Source of the DNA: Nonlabens sp.
GTDB taxonomy: Bacteria; Bacteroidota; Bacteroidia; Flavobacteriales; Flavobacteriaceae
NCBI GenBank assembly: GCA_020630715.1
Contig: JAHDIQ010000001.1
Coordinates: 1 to 64,000 of the forward strand
Direction: 5' to 3'
Length of the DNA: 64,000 nt
The position numbers and the translations under genes were made by a program. Shown in pieces: positions 27,088 to 36,948 of this stretch. Positions within the stretch are counted from its first letter, which is position 1; every line of letters begins with the position of its first letter. Below the pieces are notes generated by a model. The model saw nothing but the letters and a program-made list of their open reading frames with translations, was not told where the DNA came from and did no database searches.

Positions 27088-28056
27088 ATGCAAAAGCCTA
27101 TTTCTAATTTTATTGAAAATTACTTCTTACACTTTAACAGCGCCGCACTTGTGGATGCTGCAAAAGGTTATGAAACACAATTGAACAACGGTTCTAAAAT
27201 GTTAGTTTCTCTAGCTGGTGCGATGAGCACGGCACAGATAGGAAAGATTTTTAGCAATATGATCCGTGAGGATAAGGTGCATATTGTATCCTGCACTGGT
27301 GCAAACCTAGAAGAAGATGTGATGAATCTAGTCGCACATAGTCACTATAAAAGAATACCTAATTATAGAGATTTAACACCTCAAGATGAATGGGAACTCC
27401 TTGAAAAAGGTCTTAATCGCGTGACAGATACCTGTATTCCTGAAGAAGAAGCTTTTAGAAGAATTCAAGAGCATATCGTTAAAATCTGGAAAGATGCAGA
27501 GGCTAAAGGCGAGCGCTATTTCCCACATGAATACATGTACAAACTGCTATTAAGCGGTGTGCTAGAAGAGTACTATGAAATTCCTATAGAAAATTCATGG
27601 ATGTATGCGGCTGCACAAGCTAACTTACCTATGGTAGTTCCAGGATGGGAAGACAGTACGATGGGTAATATTTTTGCTAGTTATGTATTGAAAGGTGAAT
27701 TAAAAGCGAGCACGGTAAAAAGCGGTATCGAGTACATGACTTACCTCGCAGACTGGTATACTGATAATTCGCAAAAAGGCATCGGTTTTTTCCAGATAGG
27801 TGGAGGAATCGCAGGAGATTTCCCTATTTGTGTGGTGCCTATGTTGTACCAGGATATGGAACGTACTGATACGCCTTTTTGGAGCTATTTCTGTCAGATA
27901 TCAGATTCTACCACTAGTTATGGAAGCTATTCTGGTGCGGTACCTAATGAAAAGATCACTTGGGGAAAACTGGATCAAGATACGCCTAAGTTTATCGTTG
28001 AAAGTGATGCGACTATCGTGGCGCCTTTAATTTTTGCTTACTTATTAAAAATGTAA
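27088..28056 (+). CDS. Deoxyhypusine synthase-like protein (possible polyamine synthase)
   Basis: 322 residues from the ATG, where homologs start (MQKPISNFIENYFLHFN); an upstream TTG at 27049 overlaps speB and is less likely. The fold is that of deoxyhypusine synthase, with NAD-binding stretches (SLAGAMSTAQIG, SCTGANLEEDV) and YGSYSGAVPNEKITWGK near the end. In eukaryotic enzymes the catalytic lysine sits in GGGxxKHH; here the segment is GGGIAGDFP, so Gly243 replaces it. Bacteria lack eIF5A, and some family members make homospermidine. The place after speA-speB supports a polyamine role, but the reaction is not known from sequence. Confidence 0.8.
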   Translation: MQKPISNFIENYFLHFNSAALVDAAKGYETQLNNGSKMLVSLAGAMSTAQIGKIFSNMIREDKVHIVSCTGANLEEDVMNLVAHSHYKRIPNYRDLTPQDEWELLEKGLNRVTDTCIPEEEAFRRIQEHIVKIWKDAEAKGERYFPHEYMYKLLLSGVLEEYYEIPIENSWMYAAAQANLPMVVPGWEDSTMGNIFASYVLKGELKASTVKSGIEYMTYLADWYTDNSQKGIGFFQIGGGIAGDFPICVVPMLYQDMERTDTPFWSYFCQISDSTTSYGSYSGAVPNEKITWGKLDQDTPKFIVESDATIVAPLIFAYLLKM

Positions 28057-28058
28057 TA

Positions 28059-28388
28059 ATGAACAGTAATAATAACACGCTCTTAAGGAGAGTAATCGTT
28101 GATTTTAAGAAATTAACTCCAGAGATATTAGAATTGATTCTAAAAAAGTTCCCTGATGGTTATGGAGATGATGATATTATCACTTTCAGAAATTCTAACT
28201 ATGACTTAATTGAGGCTATAGAAATTATTCACAAGGACACTAAATACTTAGTAAAGATTAGTTCTAAACTAGATAAGGTCATCGAGCAGTACGAAGAACA
28301 CGAATCTGAAAAATTAGATGATCAATTACTAGAAGATATTAAAGAGTCTATAGATGAAACTATGTCATCTAATGATAATGAGGAATAA
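28059..28388 (+). CDS. Conserved flavobacterial protein, unknown function
   Basis: 109 residues, acidic, no signal peptide. RRVIVDFKKLTPEILELILKKFPDGYGDDDIITFRN is well conserved in flavobacterial relatives as I remember them, but no function is assigned. The C-terminal 30 residues are low-complexity and acidic. It sits 2 bp after the synthase-like gene, so it belongs to the same transcript. Confidence 0.75.
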   Translation: MNSNNNTLLRRVIVDFKKLTPEILELILKKFPDGYGDDDIITFRNSNYDLIEAIEIIHKDTKYLVKISSKLDKVIEQYEEHESEKLDDQLLEDIKESIDETMSSNDNEE

Positions 28389-28400
28389 TTTATCCCTATA

Positions 28401-29186
28401 ATGAAATTGAACATACAGGCGATTCAGATGGCAGACTCCATCAGAATCGCCGATTTCAAAAAGCAGTGTAATGCAGAACTTATAAAAGCAGATTCTGATG
28501 AATTATTTTATCAGTTAGGTGACTACGCATTTCTTTATGTATTTAGGTACGGTGTAGTATGCTTTTGTAATGCAAATAGTAGGCAAATTGAAAAGTACAA
28601 GAAATTAATTCAAACCAGTAGTGCGCAAACACTAGTTCCAGATCAGCAAGTAAGAGATTCATTAGTTGTTAATAATGGAACAGATTATCACTCTGATTTT
28701 GATAATGTTTCTTTAAACGTAAATAACACTAATGAGATTCAATTAACGATGCTACATCTATCGCAATCAGTGGCGTTGGATTATTTTTCACAGCTAGCAG
28801 GAACACTTCTTGAAGACACTAGATTGCATACTAATAAACTAGAGCAAGAAGGTAAACTGGCAATCTCTGGAAAACGTCTCAAGAAATTTATAGGTAAAGT
28901 GCTTAACATTAAAAATAAAATATCAGAACACCTCTACATTTTTGACGCGCCAGATCAAGTATGGGATGATGAACAATTACAAAAAGTTCATAAAAACCTA
29001 ACTACAACGTATGACCTTAAGGATCGTTATCGCACGCTAGAAATGCAACTGGATATTGTAAAAGAAAACCTTGAGCTTTTTAAGGACATCATGTTTCATA
29101 AAGAAAGTAGTAAACTAGAATGGATTATTATTATCCTTATTCTAGTAGAGGTTGTCGATATGTTTGTGCTTAAGATGATGGGATGA
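28401..29186 (+). CDS. RMD1/YagE (DUF155) family protein
   Basis: 261 residues. DELFYQLGDYAFLYVFRYGVVCFCN (about 33-57) is the hallmark of the DUF155 family (yeast Rmd1, human RMND1). A long helical stretch and one C-terminal membrane segment (KLEWIIIILILVEVVDMFV, about 238-256) complete the usual form. Eukaryotic members support mitochondrial translation; the bacterial role is unknown. Last gene of the speA run, 12 bp after its neighbour. Confidence 0.88.
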   Translation: MKLNIQAIQMADSIRIADFKKQCNAELIKADSDELFYQLGDYAFLYVFRYGVVCFCNANSRQIEKYKKLIQTSSAQTLVPDQQVRDSLVVNNGTDYHSDFDNVSLNVNNTNEIQLTMLHLSQSVALDYFSQLAGTLLEDTRLHTNKLEQEGKLAISGKRLKKFIGKVLNIKNKISEHLYIFDAPDQVWDDEQLQKVHKNLTTTYDLKDRYRTLEMQLDIVKENLELFKDIMFHKESSKLEWIIIILILVEVVDMFVLKMMG

Positions 29187-29188
29187 TG

Positions 29189-29770
29189 TTACTTTATCAT
29201 GGGTATGATACTAGGATAGGTGATTTGTTTACCACGTGCGTTAAGTATTGCAAGAATTATACAAATTAAATAGTTGATAAGACTTAAAACAAAATAAACA
29301 TAGACTACCGATCTTACGTTCATAGGCAGTAGTTCTTTGTGCATTAATTGAGAAACGACGAGCAAAATAGGAATCAAATAAGATAGGATAGTCCACACTA
29401 TCTGAAAATTAAGCAACCTCGCTCCTATTTTTTGTAGCCCTTGAATTTTATCTTTTTTAGTCATCCATAGAATAAGTGGCAAAATGATATTTCCTACTGG
29501 AATAAAAATTCCCGCAAGCACAGATAAGTGAAAAAACATTAAGAACTGGCGGTCTTCATGTTTTCCGTATTCTAGTAACTCTTCGATATTAATATCTAGC
29601 GTTTCACATAAGAGCTGTAAGGTTTTACCACGAGGTTCATTCTCATTATTTTCTATGCGCTGTATAGTTCTTAAACTGACTTGAGAATCTGTTGCAAGTT
29701 CTTCTTGTGACATCCCTTTTTTGACACGTATTTCTTTGATTTTAATTCCTACTGGATTCATCTTTTTCAT
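29189..29770 (-). CDS. XRE-type HTH protein with DUF4870-like membrane domain
   Basis: 193 residues. The N-terminal helix-turn-helix (GMSQEELATDSQVSLRTIQRIENNENEPRGKTL, about 20-52) is followed by three or four membrane helices (about 75-100, 120-145, 160-185) of the DUF4870 type. It is probably a membrane-anchored DNA-binding regulator. The truncated gene at the right edge of the window has a closely related HTH. It converges on the DUF155 gene with 2 bp between them. Confidence 0.88.
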   Translation of the reverse strand: MKKMNPVGIKIKEIRVKKGMSQEELATDSQVSLRTIQRIENNENEPRGKTLQLLCETLDINIEELLEYGKHEDRQFLMFFHLSVLAGIFIPVGNIILPLILWMTKKDKIQGLQKIGARLLNFQIVWTILSYLIPILLVVSQLMHKELLPMNVRSVVYVYFVLSLINYLICIILAILNARGKQITYPSIIPMIK

Positions 29771-29892
29771 GATTTAAAATTAGTGGAACAAACCTAAGGA
29801 GCAAAGCTTATGATGGTCAATTTTTAGGATTGACTTGTTTGCGTCATTCTTATGACAATAGCGTCAACACTATCATTAACAGATAATTAAAA

Positions 29893-31287
29893 CTAGACTA
29901 TAATTGTTTTCAGGCTCCGTTTTTGCAAAAGCATATCCCAAAAAAACACACCTACAACAATAAGATACTGCAACGCTACTAGCCATAAGTTTTCGTGAAA
30001 TTCTGGATGTGAATAGGCATAGTAGCTCAAAATGATCATAAAACTCCACACTAGCATAAAACGGTATTGTGTGAACACACTAAACAACAACGGTAGTACT
30101 AAGTACCATGGATGCACCGTCGTAGAGAACATCAAATAGGTAAAAAAGACTAGAACGATACTTTCTAATAGAATTTCTGGTTGATTTTGCTTTCGCGAAA
30201 GCGAAATTACTACAATAATCACAGCACTAATAAGCGGTAGCACTTTTCCAGCAACACCTATAATATTATAGCCAGTAATCTCAAAACCTATCGCACGAAC
30301 TACATAGTAAATACTGGCATTGAATTCAAAATTTCCAAACCACAATCCTACTGAAGAAGCATACTTCTCCATCAGATCTGTGGACATAAACGATGCAAAA
30401 GCTAGGATGATCACAGCTAAAACAACGATGTAATAGATCAGAACTTTTTTAAACCAAAGCCTGCGCAATAATAACGGTAAGGTGATCAACGGCAGTAGTT
30501 TTAGCACGATGGCATATCCCATAAAAACGGCACTTTTAAAGTTGCTGTATTTGAATAGATAGTAGATGGATGCTAATAATAAAAAGGCCATGACGCCTTC
30601 CCAGTGTAGGTTGCCGGTAAGCTCTAGAATCACAAAAGGATTGAGGTAATACAATAGGACTAACCAAAGCGGTTTTCCTAATAATCGCAATAATCTGATT
30701 CCGTAAATAAAAACACCTACATCTGCTAGGATGATGATAATACGCATCCATACAACGCTTGCTAGGATACTATCTCCACCTAAAAAGGATGCAATGGCAA
30801 AAAACAACTGATTAAGTGGTGGATAATTTGTGAAATGACCACTACTCAACGATCCCATAGAGGCGTGTAGGAAATCGGCATTTGGGATATGACTGGCATT
30901 ACTGGCGATCACCTCATCTGGTATATACAGGTATGGATTAAAACCATTGAGCAATTGATGTCCATCCCAGATAAATCTAAAAAAATCTTGGGATAGATTA
31001 GGTGTGTACTGCAACAGCATCAACCGTATAACTAGTCCAGCGATAAACAATCCACCAATGATGGGTTTCCCATAAAACCACTTTCCCCATGAACTAGGCA
31101 GTACATCTATCTGCTTACTATAACTCAATTTTACGACATAGATAAAGCCGTAAAAGCAAGCAAACAATAAACTATAAACAGCTAGTATGGTAAAAAAGTC
31201 TGATCGTTGTGTATTTAAAAAATACGTGTAGAGAACAATGCTTGTGATGGTAAGTAAGCCTAGAGAATTAGTAAGCCTACGTTCCAT
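29893..31287 (-). CDS. GT-C type membrane glycosyltransferase (GT87/mannosyltransferase-like)
   Basis: 464 residues with about 11-12 membrane segments. The first periplasmic loop holds NLSQDFFRFIWDGHQLLNGFNPYLY (about 99-123), the acidic catalytic-loop pattern of GT-C enzymes that use polyprenyl-phosphate sugars. It follows two GT2 genes (one a dolichyl-phosphate-mannose-synthase type), which fits: one makes a lipid-linked sugar donor and this one uses it outside the membrane. The palindrome encodes LSRK in a loop (about 364-367). A degraded palindrome-like stretch lies near the C-terminus. Confidence 0.82.
   Translation of the reverse strand: MERRLTNSLGLLTITSIVLYTYFLNTQRSDFFTILAVYSLLFACFYGFIYVVKLSYSKQIDVLPSSWGKWFYGKPIIGGLFIAGLVIRLMLLQYTPNLSQDFFRFIWDGHQLLNGFNPYLYIPDEVIASNASHIPNADFLHASMGSLSSGHFTNYPPLNQLFFAIASFLGGDSILASVVWMRIIIILADVGVFIYGIRLLRLLGKPLWLVLLYYLNPFVILELTGNLHWEGVMAFLLLASIYYLFKYSNFKSAVFMGYAIVLKLLPLITLPLLLRRLWFKKVLIYYIVVLAVIILAFASFMSTDLMEKYASSVGLWFGNFEFNASIYYVVRAIGFEITGYNIIGVAGKVLPLISAVIIVVISLSRKQNQPEILLESIVLVFFTYLMFSTTVHPWYLVLPLLFSVFTQYRFMLVWSFMIILSYYAYSHPEFHENLWLVALQYLIVVGVFFWDMLLQKRSLKTIIV
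29918..29933. repeat. Possible decayed palindrome copy (12/16)
   Basis: CGTTTTTGCAAAAGCA matches the 16-bp palindrome at 12 positions at the 3' end of the GT-C gene. Low confidence; it may be chance. Confidence 0.25.
30189..30202. repeat. Palindrome core GCTTTCGCGAAAGC, copy 10
   Basis: Perfect 14-bp core. Read as LSRK in a loop of the GT-C glycosyltransferase. Confidence 0.96.
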
Positions 31288-31289
31288 AA

Positions 31290-32780
31290 CTACTGCTTAT
31301 CTGTAATACTACGTATAAATACAAAGCCAAATCCTATGAATAGCATCAAGTGAAATGGAAAGAGTCCGAAATCACCACCTTGATCACCTACTATTAAAGC
31401 ACTGTACATCCCAAAAGCAAAGTACAGCATTAAAATACCTTCAATGATGACATTTTTATTGATGTTTTTCTTAAGATATTTGTTCTTTTTCCAATTTGCA
31501 CCTACAGCACTTAAATTAAATTTAGGGGTACGCACAAATTCGCTAGGCTTACCTATGTGACCTTCAATTACGGCAATAGAATTATGTAATGAAAATCCCA
31601 TAGCTATAGAAAAGAATGTAAAGAACATACCTATATAACTAATGAAATTTTTAAATCCACCACCATAAGTGTTTTTATACATGTACCAGTAGCATACAAA
31701 AAAGATAATTGTACTAATGACAAAAAAGCTCATCACAATAAAGTACACTTTTAAATGTGCATATTCATTTTTAATATATAGCATAGGAATACTAAGTAGC
31801 CCTACTATCAGTACATTTAGAAACATGGTACTATTCAATAGGTGTAATATCCCATGAATTTTAGTCTTAAAATTTAAGTGATCACTACTCACTACTCGTT
31901 TGAACATTTTTCTAAAATTCTCTGCTCCACCTTTATTCCATCTAAATTGCTGTGAACGCGCAGCGCTAATCACGATAGGCAACTCAGCCGGTGTGGTAAC
32001 CTCTTCTAGGTACTTAAATTTCCAGTTTTTAAGTTGTGCACGATAGCTTAAATCCAGATCTTCTGTTAGTGTGTCACCTTCCCAGTTACCTGCGTCGATA
32101 ATGGTTTCCTTGCGCCATATTCCTGCGGTTCCATTAAAATTAATGAAGTGACCTTTTGAATTACGTCCTACTTGTTCTAGTGTAAAATGTGCATCTAAGG
32201 CAAATGCTTGTATTTGTGTGAGAATAGAAAAGTCGCGGTTTAAATGTCCCCATCGGGTTTGTACCACTCCTATTTCGGGATTTTTAAAATAGATGATGGT
32301 TTTCTTTAACCAGTCTTTTTGTGGTAAAAAATCTGCATCAAATATGGCGATGAACTCACCTTTTGCATCTACTAATCCTTCTTTTAAAGCACCTGCTTTA
32401 TATCCTGTGCGTATTTGTCTAGTGATGTGTTTAATATCTAGACCTGTAGATGCTAATCGCTCGATATGTTGTGCCGTGGCAATTACCGTATCATCTGTAG
32501 AATCGTCTAGTACCTGAATTTCTAATTTTTCTCGTGGATATTCCAGTAGGGCAATATTATCCAGTAGACGCTCCATTACATAAGCTTCATTATAAACGGG
32601 AAGCTGTATAGTTACATAAGGAATCTCATCTGGATTTGACAGATCAAAGATGGGATCATTTGATGTTTTTTTACGAGCGCTTAGATAGTTAAAAAGCAGG
32701 TTGAGTTGTGCTAGTGCATACATCAGTATCATTATAAGCGATGCTGAATATATTATAATACAAATCCACTCTAAAATCAT
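31290..32780 (-). CDS. Family 2 glycosyltransferase, cellulose-synthase-like
   Basis: 496 residues: one N-terminal membrane helix, a cytoplasmic GT-A domain, then about four C-terminal helices. The processive GT2 signature is complete: QLPVYNE, LDDSTDDT, FDADFLP (DxD), TEDLDLS and QQFRWNKGG (QxxRW). Relatives polymerise or transfer beta-linked sugars at the inner membrane. It lies between a polyprenyl-phosphate-sugar synthase and a GT-C enzyme, 2 bp from the latter and overlapping the former by 4 bp, so the three form one operon. Confidence 0.9.
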   Translation of the reverse strand: MILEWICIIIYSASLIMILMYALAQLNLLFNYLSARKKTSNDPIFDLSNPDEIPYVTIQLPVYNEAYVMERLLDNIALLEYPREKLEIQVLDDSTDDTVIATAQHIERLASTGLDIKHITRQIRTGYKAGALKEGLVDAKGEFIAIFDADFLPQKDWLKKTIIYFKNPEIGVVQTRWGHLNRDFSILTQIQAFALDAHFTLEQVGRNSKGHFINFNGTAGIWRKETIIDAGNWEGDTLTEDLDLSYRAQLKNWKFKYLEEVTTPAELPIVISAARSQQFRWNKGGAENFRKMFKRVVSSDHLNFKTKIHGILHLLNSTMFLNVLIVGLLSIPMLYIKNEYAHLKVYFIVMSFFVISTIIFFVCYWYMYKNTYGGGFKNFISYIGMFFTFFSIAMGFSLHNSIAVIEGHIGKPSEFVRTPKFNLSAVGANWKKNKYLKKNINKNVIIEGILMLYFAFGMYSALIVGDQGGDFGLFPFHLMLFIGFGFVFIRSITDKQ

Positions 32781-33478
32781 TTTTTAAGGCCGTATTTAAA
32801 AATCCACGTAAGTATTTTCACGCCTGCAAATATAGCACCTTTAACGGTGCCTGAAACTTTAGAAACACCTATCCTATTGCGGTATTTCATAGGTACTTCT
32901 GTATACTTAAATTTCTTTTTCAATGCTTTTAATTGCATCTCTACGGTCCAGCCGTAGGTTTTGTCTTGCATTTGCAACTCCAGCAACTTATCATATTTGA
33001 TCGCTCTGAATGGTCCTAAATCAGTAAATTTTGACTTAAAAAGCAACTTCATTAAACCGGTAGCGAGCCAGTTCCCAAATATTTGTGGTGTGGTCATGGA
33101 ACCGCTTTCGCGAAAGCGAGATACACGAGCACCTATCACCATATCTAGACCATCATTAATAATAGGAGCAACAAGATCTGTTAATTGTTCTGGATAGTCA
33201 CTGTAGTCACCATCTAAGAAGACAATGATATCAGTTGTTTCTTGAAGTGAGGCTACATACTCCATACCTTTTAAACAGGCATAACCATAGCCTTTTCTAG
33301 ATTCTTCTAAAACGGTCGCACCAGCCTGTTGTGCGTTTACAATGGTATTATCTGTGGAGTTATTGCTTACCACGATCACCTCTGTAACGATATCAGGAAT
33401 ATCCTGAATTACTAAAGGAATCGAATCCTGCTCGTTATAAGCTGGGATAATGACGCGGATTGTGGTAGGTAGTTGCAA
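32777..33478 (-). CDS. Polyprenyl-phosphate glycosyltransferase (DPM1-like GT2)
   Basis: 233 residues. The GT2 fold shows IIPAYNEQDSIPLV, VVSNNSTDNT, FLDGDYSDYPEQL (DGD) and GPFRAIK with GWTVEMQLKA, as in dolichyl-phosphate mannose/glucose synthases without a C-terminal membrane domain. It should charge a polyprenyl phosphate with a hexose. The start is a TTG directly before QLPTTIRVIIPAYN; the first in-frame ATG is some 70 codons in and would remove the catalytic core. The palindrome encodes RFRES (about 121-125) in the loop before the GNW segment. Confidence 0.87.
   Translation of the reverse strand: MQLPTTIRVIIPAYNEQDSIPLVIQDIPDIVTEVIVVSNNSTDNTIVNAQQAGATVLEESRKGYGYACLKGMEYVASLQETTDIIVFLDGDYSDYPEQLTDLVAPIINDGLDMVIGARVSRFRESGSMTTPQIFGNWLATGLMKLLFKSKFTDLGPFRAIKYDKLLELQMQDKTYGWTVEMQLKALKKKFKYTEVPMKYRNRIGVSKVSGTVKGAIFAGVKILTWIFKYGLKK
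33103..33118. repeat. Palindrome CGCTTTCGCGAAAGCG, copy 11
   Basis: Perfect. Read as RFRES in the DPM1-like glycosyltransferase. Confidence 0.97.
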
Positions 33479-33513
33479 CTAAATAAAATTGGACTGCAAA
33501 GAAACAAAGAAAG

Positions 33514-34011
33514 TTACTTCTTTGCCTTTAAATCAGACATTGAAAAATCAGGATGATCTTTTTTAAAGGAACTATAATCTGTCCACGCGCCTTTTAATTG
33601 ATCTAGACTATATTCTTCTACCTTATTTAAGGAAAAACGGTTATAGTACAAATGATAACCATCTTTTTTATTATTCTTAAACTGCGTGATGATCTTATGA
33701 TAGTCTTTAAGTTGATATTGTGTCCACCATTCTGATTTTTGACCTGCGTTAAAATGTCCTTCTTCCTTTGTTTTGTTATTCACATAATACCTCCAGAATC
33801 CTTCTTCTAAATCATCTTTAAAATGACCTTCTGATATTAATTGTGCCTTATGATTATAAAATTTCCAAAATTCTGTTTTTACATTGTTTTGCATCCAGCC
33901 TTCGGCAATTAGAATGCCGTTTTCATTGTATTGTTTTACATATTCTTTATTTGAAATCTCTGTAAAACCGATACATAAAAATAATCCTACAAGTGCTATA
34001 AATATTCTCAT
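33514..34011 (-). CDS. Exported MORN/YwqK-like repeat protein
   Basis: 165 residues with a signal peptide (1-17). Repeated units of about 23 residues (NGILIAEGWMQNNVKTEFWKF, AQLISEGHFKDDLEEGFWRYY, TKEEGHFNAGQKSEWW) are of the YwqK/MORN type: G-x-W/F every second strand. Some annotation pipelines call these antitoxin components, but no toxin is adjacent here, and export argues against that role. It lies 35 bp upstream of the glycosyltransferase operon on the same strand and may be transcribed with it. Confidence 0.82.
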   Translation of the reverse strand: MRIFIALVGLFLCIGFTEISNKEYVKQYNENGILIAEGWMQNNVKTEFWKFYNHKAQLISEGHFKDDLEEGFWRYYVNNKTKEEGHFNAGQKSEWWTQYQLKDYHKIITQFKNNKKDGYHLYYNRFSLNKVEEYSLDQLKGAWTDYSSFKKDHPDFSMSDLKAKK

Positions 34012-34140
34012 AACCTAATACTTTACCGTAAAGTAAGCTGTTTAAGGTCACAATTATATCACAGATTATAACTATTAATCTGAGTTAGGAATTATCTAAA
34101 ATAGACTAGGAAATATATACTATAGGATCAAACCAGATTT

Positions 34141-36894
34141 CTAAGAATTAGGGTCTTTACCACCAAATTTTGAGAATTTGTAAGTAAAGCTCAACATGAA
34201 ATATTGTTGTAACACTAAGTTAGTAGTATCGCTCACAAAATCTTGTGAGATATTACGTCTCGCGTTGATTACCTGATTAAGGATATCATAAGCTTTTAGT
34301 TTTACGATGGCTTTATCTTTTGCAAATTTATATCCCAGACTACCTATCAAAACAAATGAATCATTATCAAATTCGTCTGTTACATTCCCAAAAACGTTGT
34401 ATTCACCTCTAATCCCGAAAGTGACATTCTCTGGCCAGAAAGTGGTTAAATCGATAGATGCTGTATGATTGATAAATTCTTGATCAGGAATAGAATCAAT
34501 TGAAAACACACTACGATTACTGGATAATGTATATTCTGTTTCTAACTCAAAAATATCATCAATGCTATATTCCATACCTATATTAGGCGATAAGTTTAAA
34601 TTACGAGTATCAAAAGGCACCGCATTACTAAATGATTTATTAAGGGATAAATTTGCGTCCATTCCTATATCTAATTTGATCGTTCTAGCATCTTTCTTAA
34701 ATCCTTTTGTATACCCAAAATAGCTATAGCCATTATAAACACCATCAATATTAACAAAGGTGGTTTCTCTTAATAAATTAGCATCTGTGGTGGTGATACG
34801 CGCCACCTGATTATCAGTATAGGTAAATCCTAAACCTGAATAGAATCCAGTATCCTCTTCCCAATTAAAGCGATTTAAATTCATGTAAATATTATGAGAA
34901 ACACGTGCGTCAAGATTAGGATTACCTGTAACGATATTTTGTGGATTAGTACGATCTTCCACTGGTTGTAATTGTGAAATATTAGGAATACCTGAATCCA
35001 GTCTGTAATTAAAGTATACATTACCATATTTACCAAAACCTTTACTTAAAAAAGCATTTGCAGATAGGTTGTTAAAGGTTCTTTTAAAACTGTCGTTAAG
35101 CAAACTATTTTCTGTAGTGAGCTGTTGATTAATCAATCCACCACTCAAACTAAATCTAAATTTTTCTTTACGAAAGGACAATCCTAAACTAGGTCTATTT
35201 TGAAAATTCCTCGCGCTAAAGTCATTACTCAACAATCCGTCTAGCGTGCTGTTTCCAGTAGTTGCGTCACGATTAAAAACACGTCTGTCTTGTCGTTGAT
35301 CGCTTCCTTCAATGCGGTAATTAATGTTATATCTCCAGGTATCGGTAATTCTACGACCTAATCTTACTGAAGCATTCCATCGATCATTATCTGTTTCTTG
35401 AGTAATTAATTGATCCTGAATTTCTGAATTAGTAGCACCAGTAACGAATGTTTCAGAAAAGAAGTCATTATCTGATTCAGATCTAGACTGATTTGCTCCG
35501 GCATTTAGCGATATAAAATTTCCTTTTTTCTTACCACGTTTGTAGAAATTCAAACGTAATCCTGCATCATAACGATCAGAAAGGGAATTACTAGACGTAC
35601 TTACATTATTAATTTCATTACCTGTAGCATCACTAGATATAGAATTACTAGTATTAAAATTTTCATTTCTACTAGCACTATAACTAGGCTCAATATTAAT
35701 ACTGGTTAAGGTGTCAAATTTTACACGTAATTCTGCATTTAAGCGATGTGAAATACCAGCATTGCGTCCACGCCTAGAGCTACTTGTATTGAACTCTACA
35801 TCATCTGGTAAAAAAGTTGTTGTACGAGAATCTGTAGCGGTTTCTGTATCATTATCACCAAAGAAATAACTACCAGATAACTCTGCAGTCTCGCCCCAAT
35901 CATTTGCCAGATTTAATCCAGCACTGCGACTAGATGTGATTCCATTATTACCGCCACCAAAGTTGATCCCATTGATACCAAAACTACCATCAGAACTTCT
36001 ACTGATGGAGTAAGCACTATTACCCATGGCGTCATAAATCTCATCAAATGAAAAACCGGGACTATTGATATTATTTGAACTTCCTAAAACACTTACTCTA
36101 AAATCATCTTTAAAATAATTTACAATACCACTAGCACTATAGCGATCCATAGTTCCCGCACCAGCGGTGAGGCGTGAGAACCAGCCTTTATTCTTGTCTT
36201 CATCTATGGTAATATTGATTTCGCTAATATTAGGATCACCTTCTTCTCCTGTAAGTTTTTGCTCTTCTGTTTTAGAATCAGTAACCTGTATTTTATCAAT
36301 GATCTCTTTAGGTAAGTTCTTAAGGGCTACTTGTGGATCATCACCAAAAAATTCTTTGCCATTTACCAGTATACGATTTACTTCTTTACCGTTTACGGTA
36401 ATCTTACCATCTTTAGTCACCTCAACACCAGGTAATTCTTTAATCACATCTTCAAGGGTAGCATCTGCTTGAGTATTAAATGATTTTGCATTAAACTCTA
36501 GGGTATCTTTTTTTACGGTAACAGGTGCTTTTCTCGCTTTTACAACTATGCCTTCTAAAAATTCTACATCATTTGAAAGTCCTATAGTACCTAAGTTGAT
36601 CGTTCTACCAGATTTAAAATCAATGATTTTTGTGTATTCCTTGTAGCCAGTAAAAGAGGTGAAAAAATTAAGTCGTTCTTGACCAGTATTTCCTACTAGT
36701 CTAAAAGCACCATTCTCATCTGTAATGGAGTACGTAACAAGAGTAGAGTCTTTAATAGATTCTAGGAACACCGTGGCACTTTGTAATTTTTCCTTTGAAA
36801 TGGAATCTGCCACAATTCCAGTTATTTCAAATTGTTGTGCAACAGCAATGTAACTGACCATCCCTAAAAGGATCAGTAGTAAGAACTTTTTCAT
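34141..36894 (-). CDS. TonB-dependent receptor-like outer-membrane protein
   Basis: 917 residues. A signal peptide (1-19) is followed by a CarboxypepD_reg-like domain (about 22-105), a short plug region (LEDVIKELPGVEVTKDGKI, then VNGKEFFGDDPQVALKNLP) and a long beta-barrel of the OMP_b-brl_3 type, ending FTYKFSKFGGKDPNS. These receptors import ligands with energy from TonB or act as outer-membrane scaffolds. No SusD-like partner is adjacent, so a SusC role is unlikely. An inverted repeat (36949-36968) lies 54 bp upstream of the start. Confidence 0.9.
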   Translation of the reverse strand: MKKFLLLILLGMVSYIAVAQQFEITGIVADSISKEKLQSATVFLESIKDSTLVTYSITDENGAFRLVGNTGQERLNFFTSFTGYKEYTKIIDFKSGRTINLGTIGLSNDVEFLEGIVVKARKAPVTVKKDTLEFNAKSFNTQADATLEDVIKELPGVEVTKDGKITVNGKEVNRILVNGKEFFGDDPQVALKNLPKEIIDKIQVTDSKTEEQKLTGEEGDPNISEINITIDEDKNKGWFSRLTAGAGTMDRYSASGIVNYFKDDFRVSVLGSSNNINSPGFSFDEIYDAMGNSAYSISRSSDGSFGINGINFGGGNNGITSSRSAGLNLANDWGETAELSGSYFFGDNDTETATDSRTTTFLPDDVEFNTSSSRRGRNAGISHRLNAELRVKFDTLTSINIEPSYSASRNENFNTSNSISSDATGNEINNVSTSSNSLSDRYDAGLRLNFYKRGKKKGNFISLNAGANQSRSESDNDFFSETFVTGATNSEIQDQLITQETDNDRWNASVRLGRRITDTWRYNINYRIEGSDQRQDRRVFNRDATTGNSTLDGLLSNDFSARNFQNRPSLGLSFRKEKFRFSLSGGLINQQLTTENSLLNDSFKRTFNNLSANAFLSKGFGKYGNVYFNYRLDSGIPNISQLQPVEDRTNPQNIVTGNPNLDARVSHNIYMNLNRFNWEEDTGFYSGLGFTYTDNQVARITTTDANLLRETTFVNIDGVYNGYSYFGYTKGFKKDARTIKLDIGMDANLSLNKSFSNAVPFDTRNLNLSPNIGMEYSIDDIFELETEYTLSSNRSVFSIDSIPDQEFINHTASIDLTTFWPENVTFGIRGEYNVFGNVTDEFDNDSFVLIGSLGYKFAKDKAIVKLKAYDILNQVINARRNISQDFVSDTTNLVLQQYFMLSFTYKFSKFGGKDPNS

Positions 36895-36948
36895 AGTAGT
36901 TAGTTAGCTAGACGAATTTACTTACATCCTTAACCGCTAACGTTAAGA

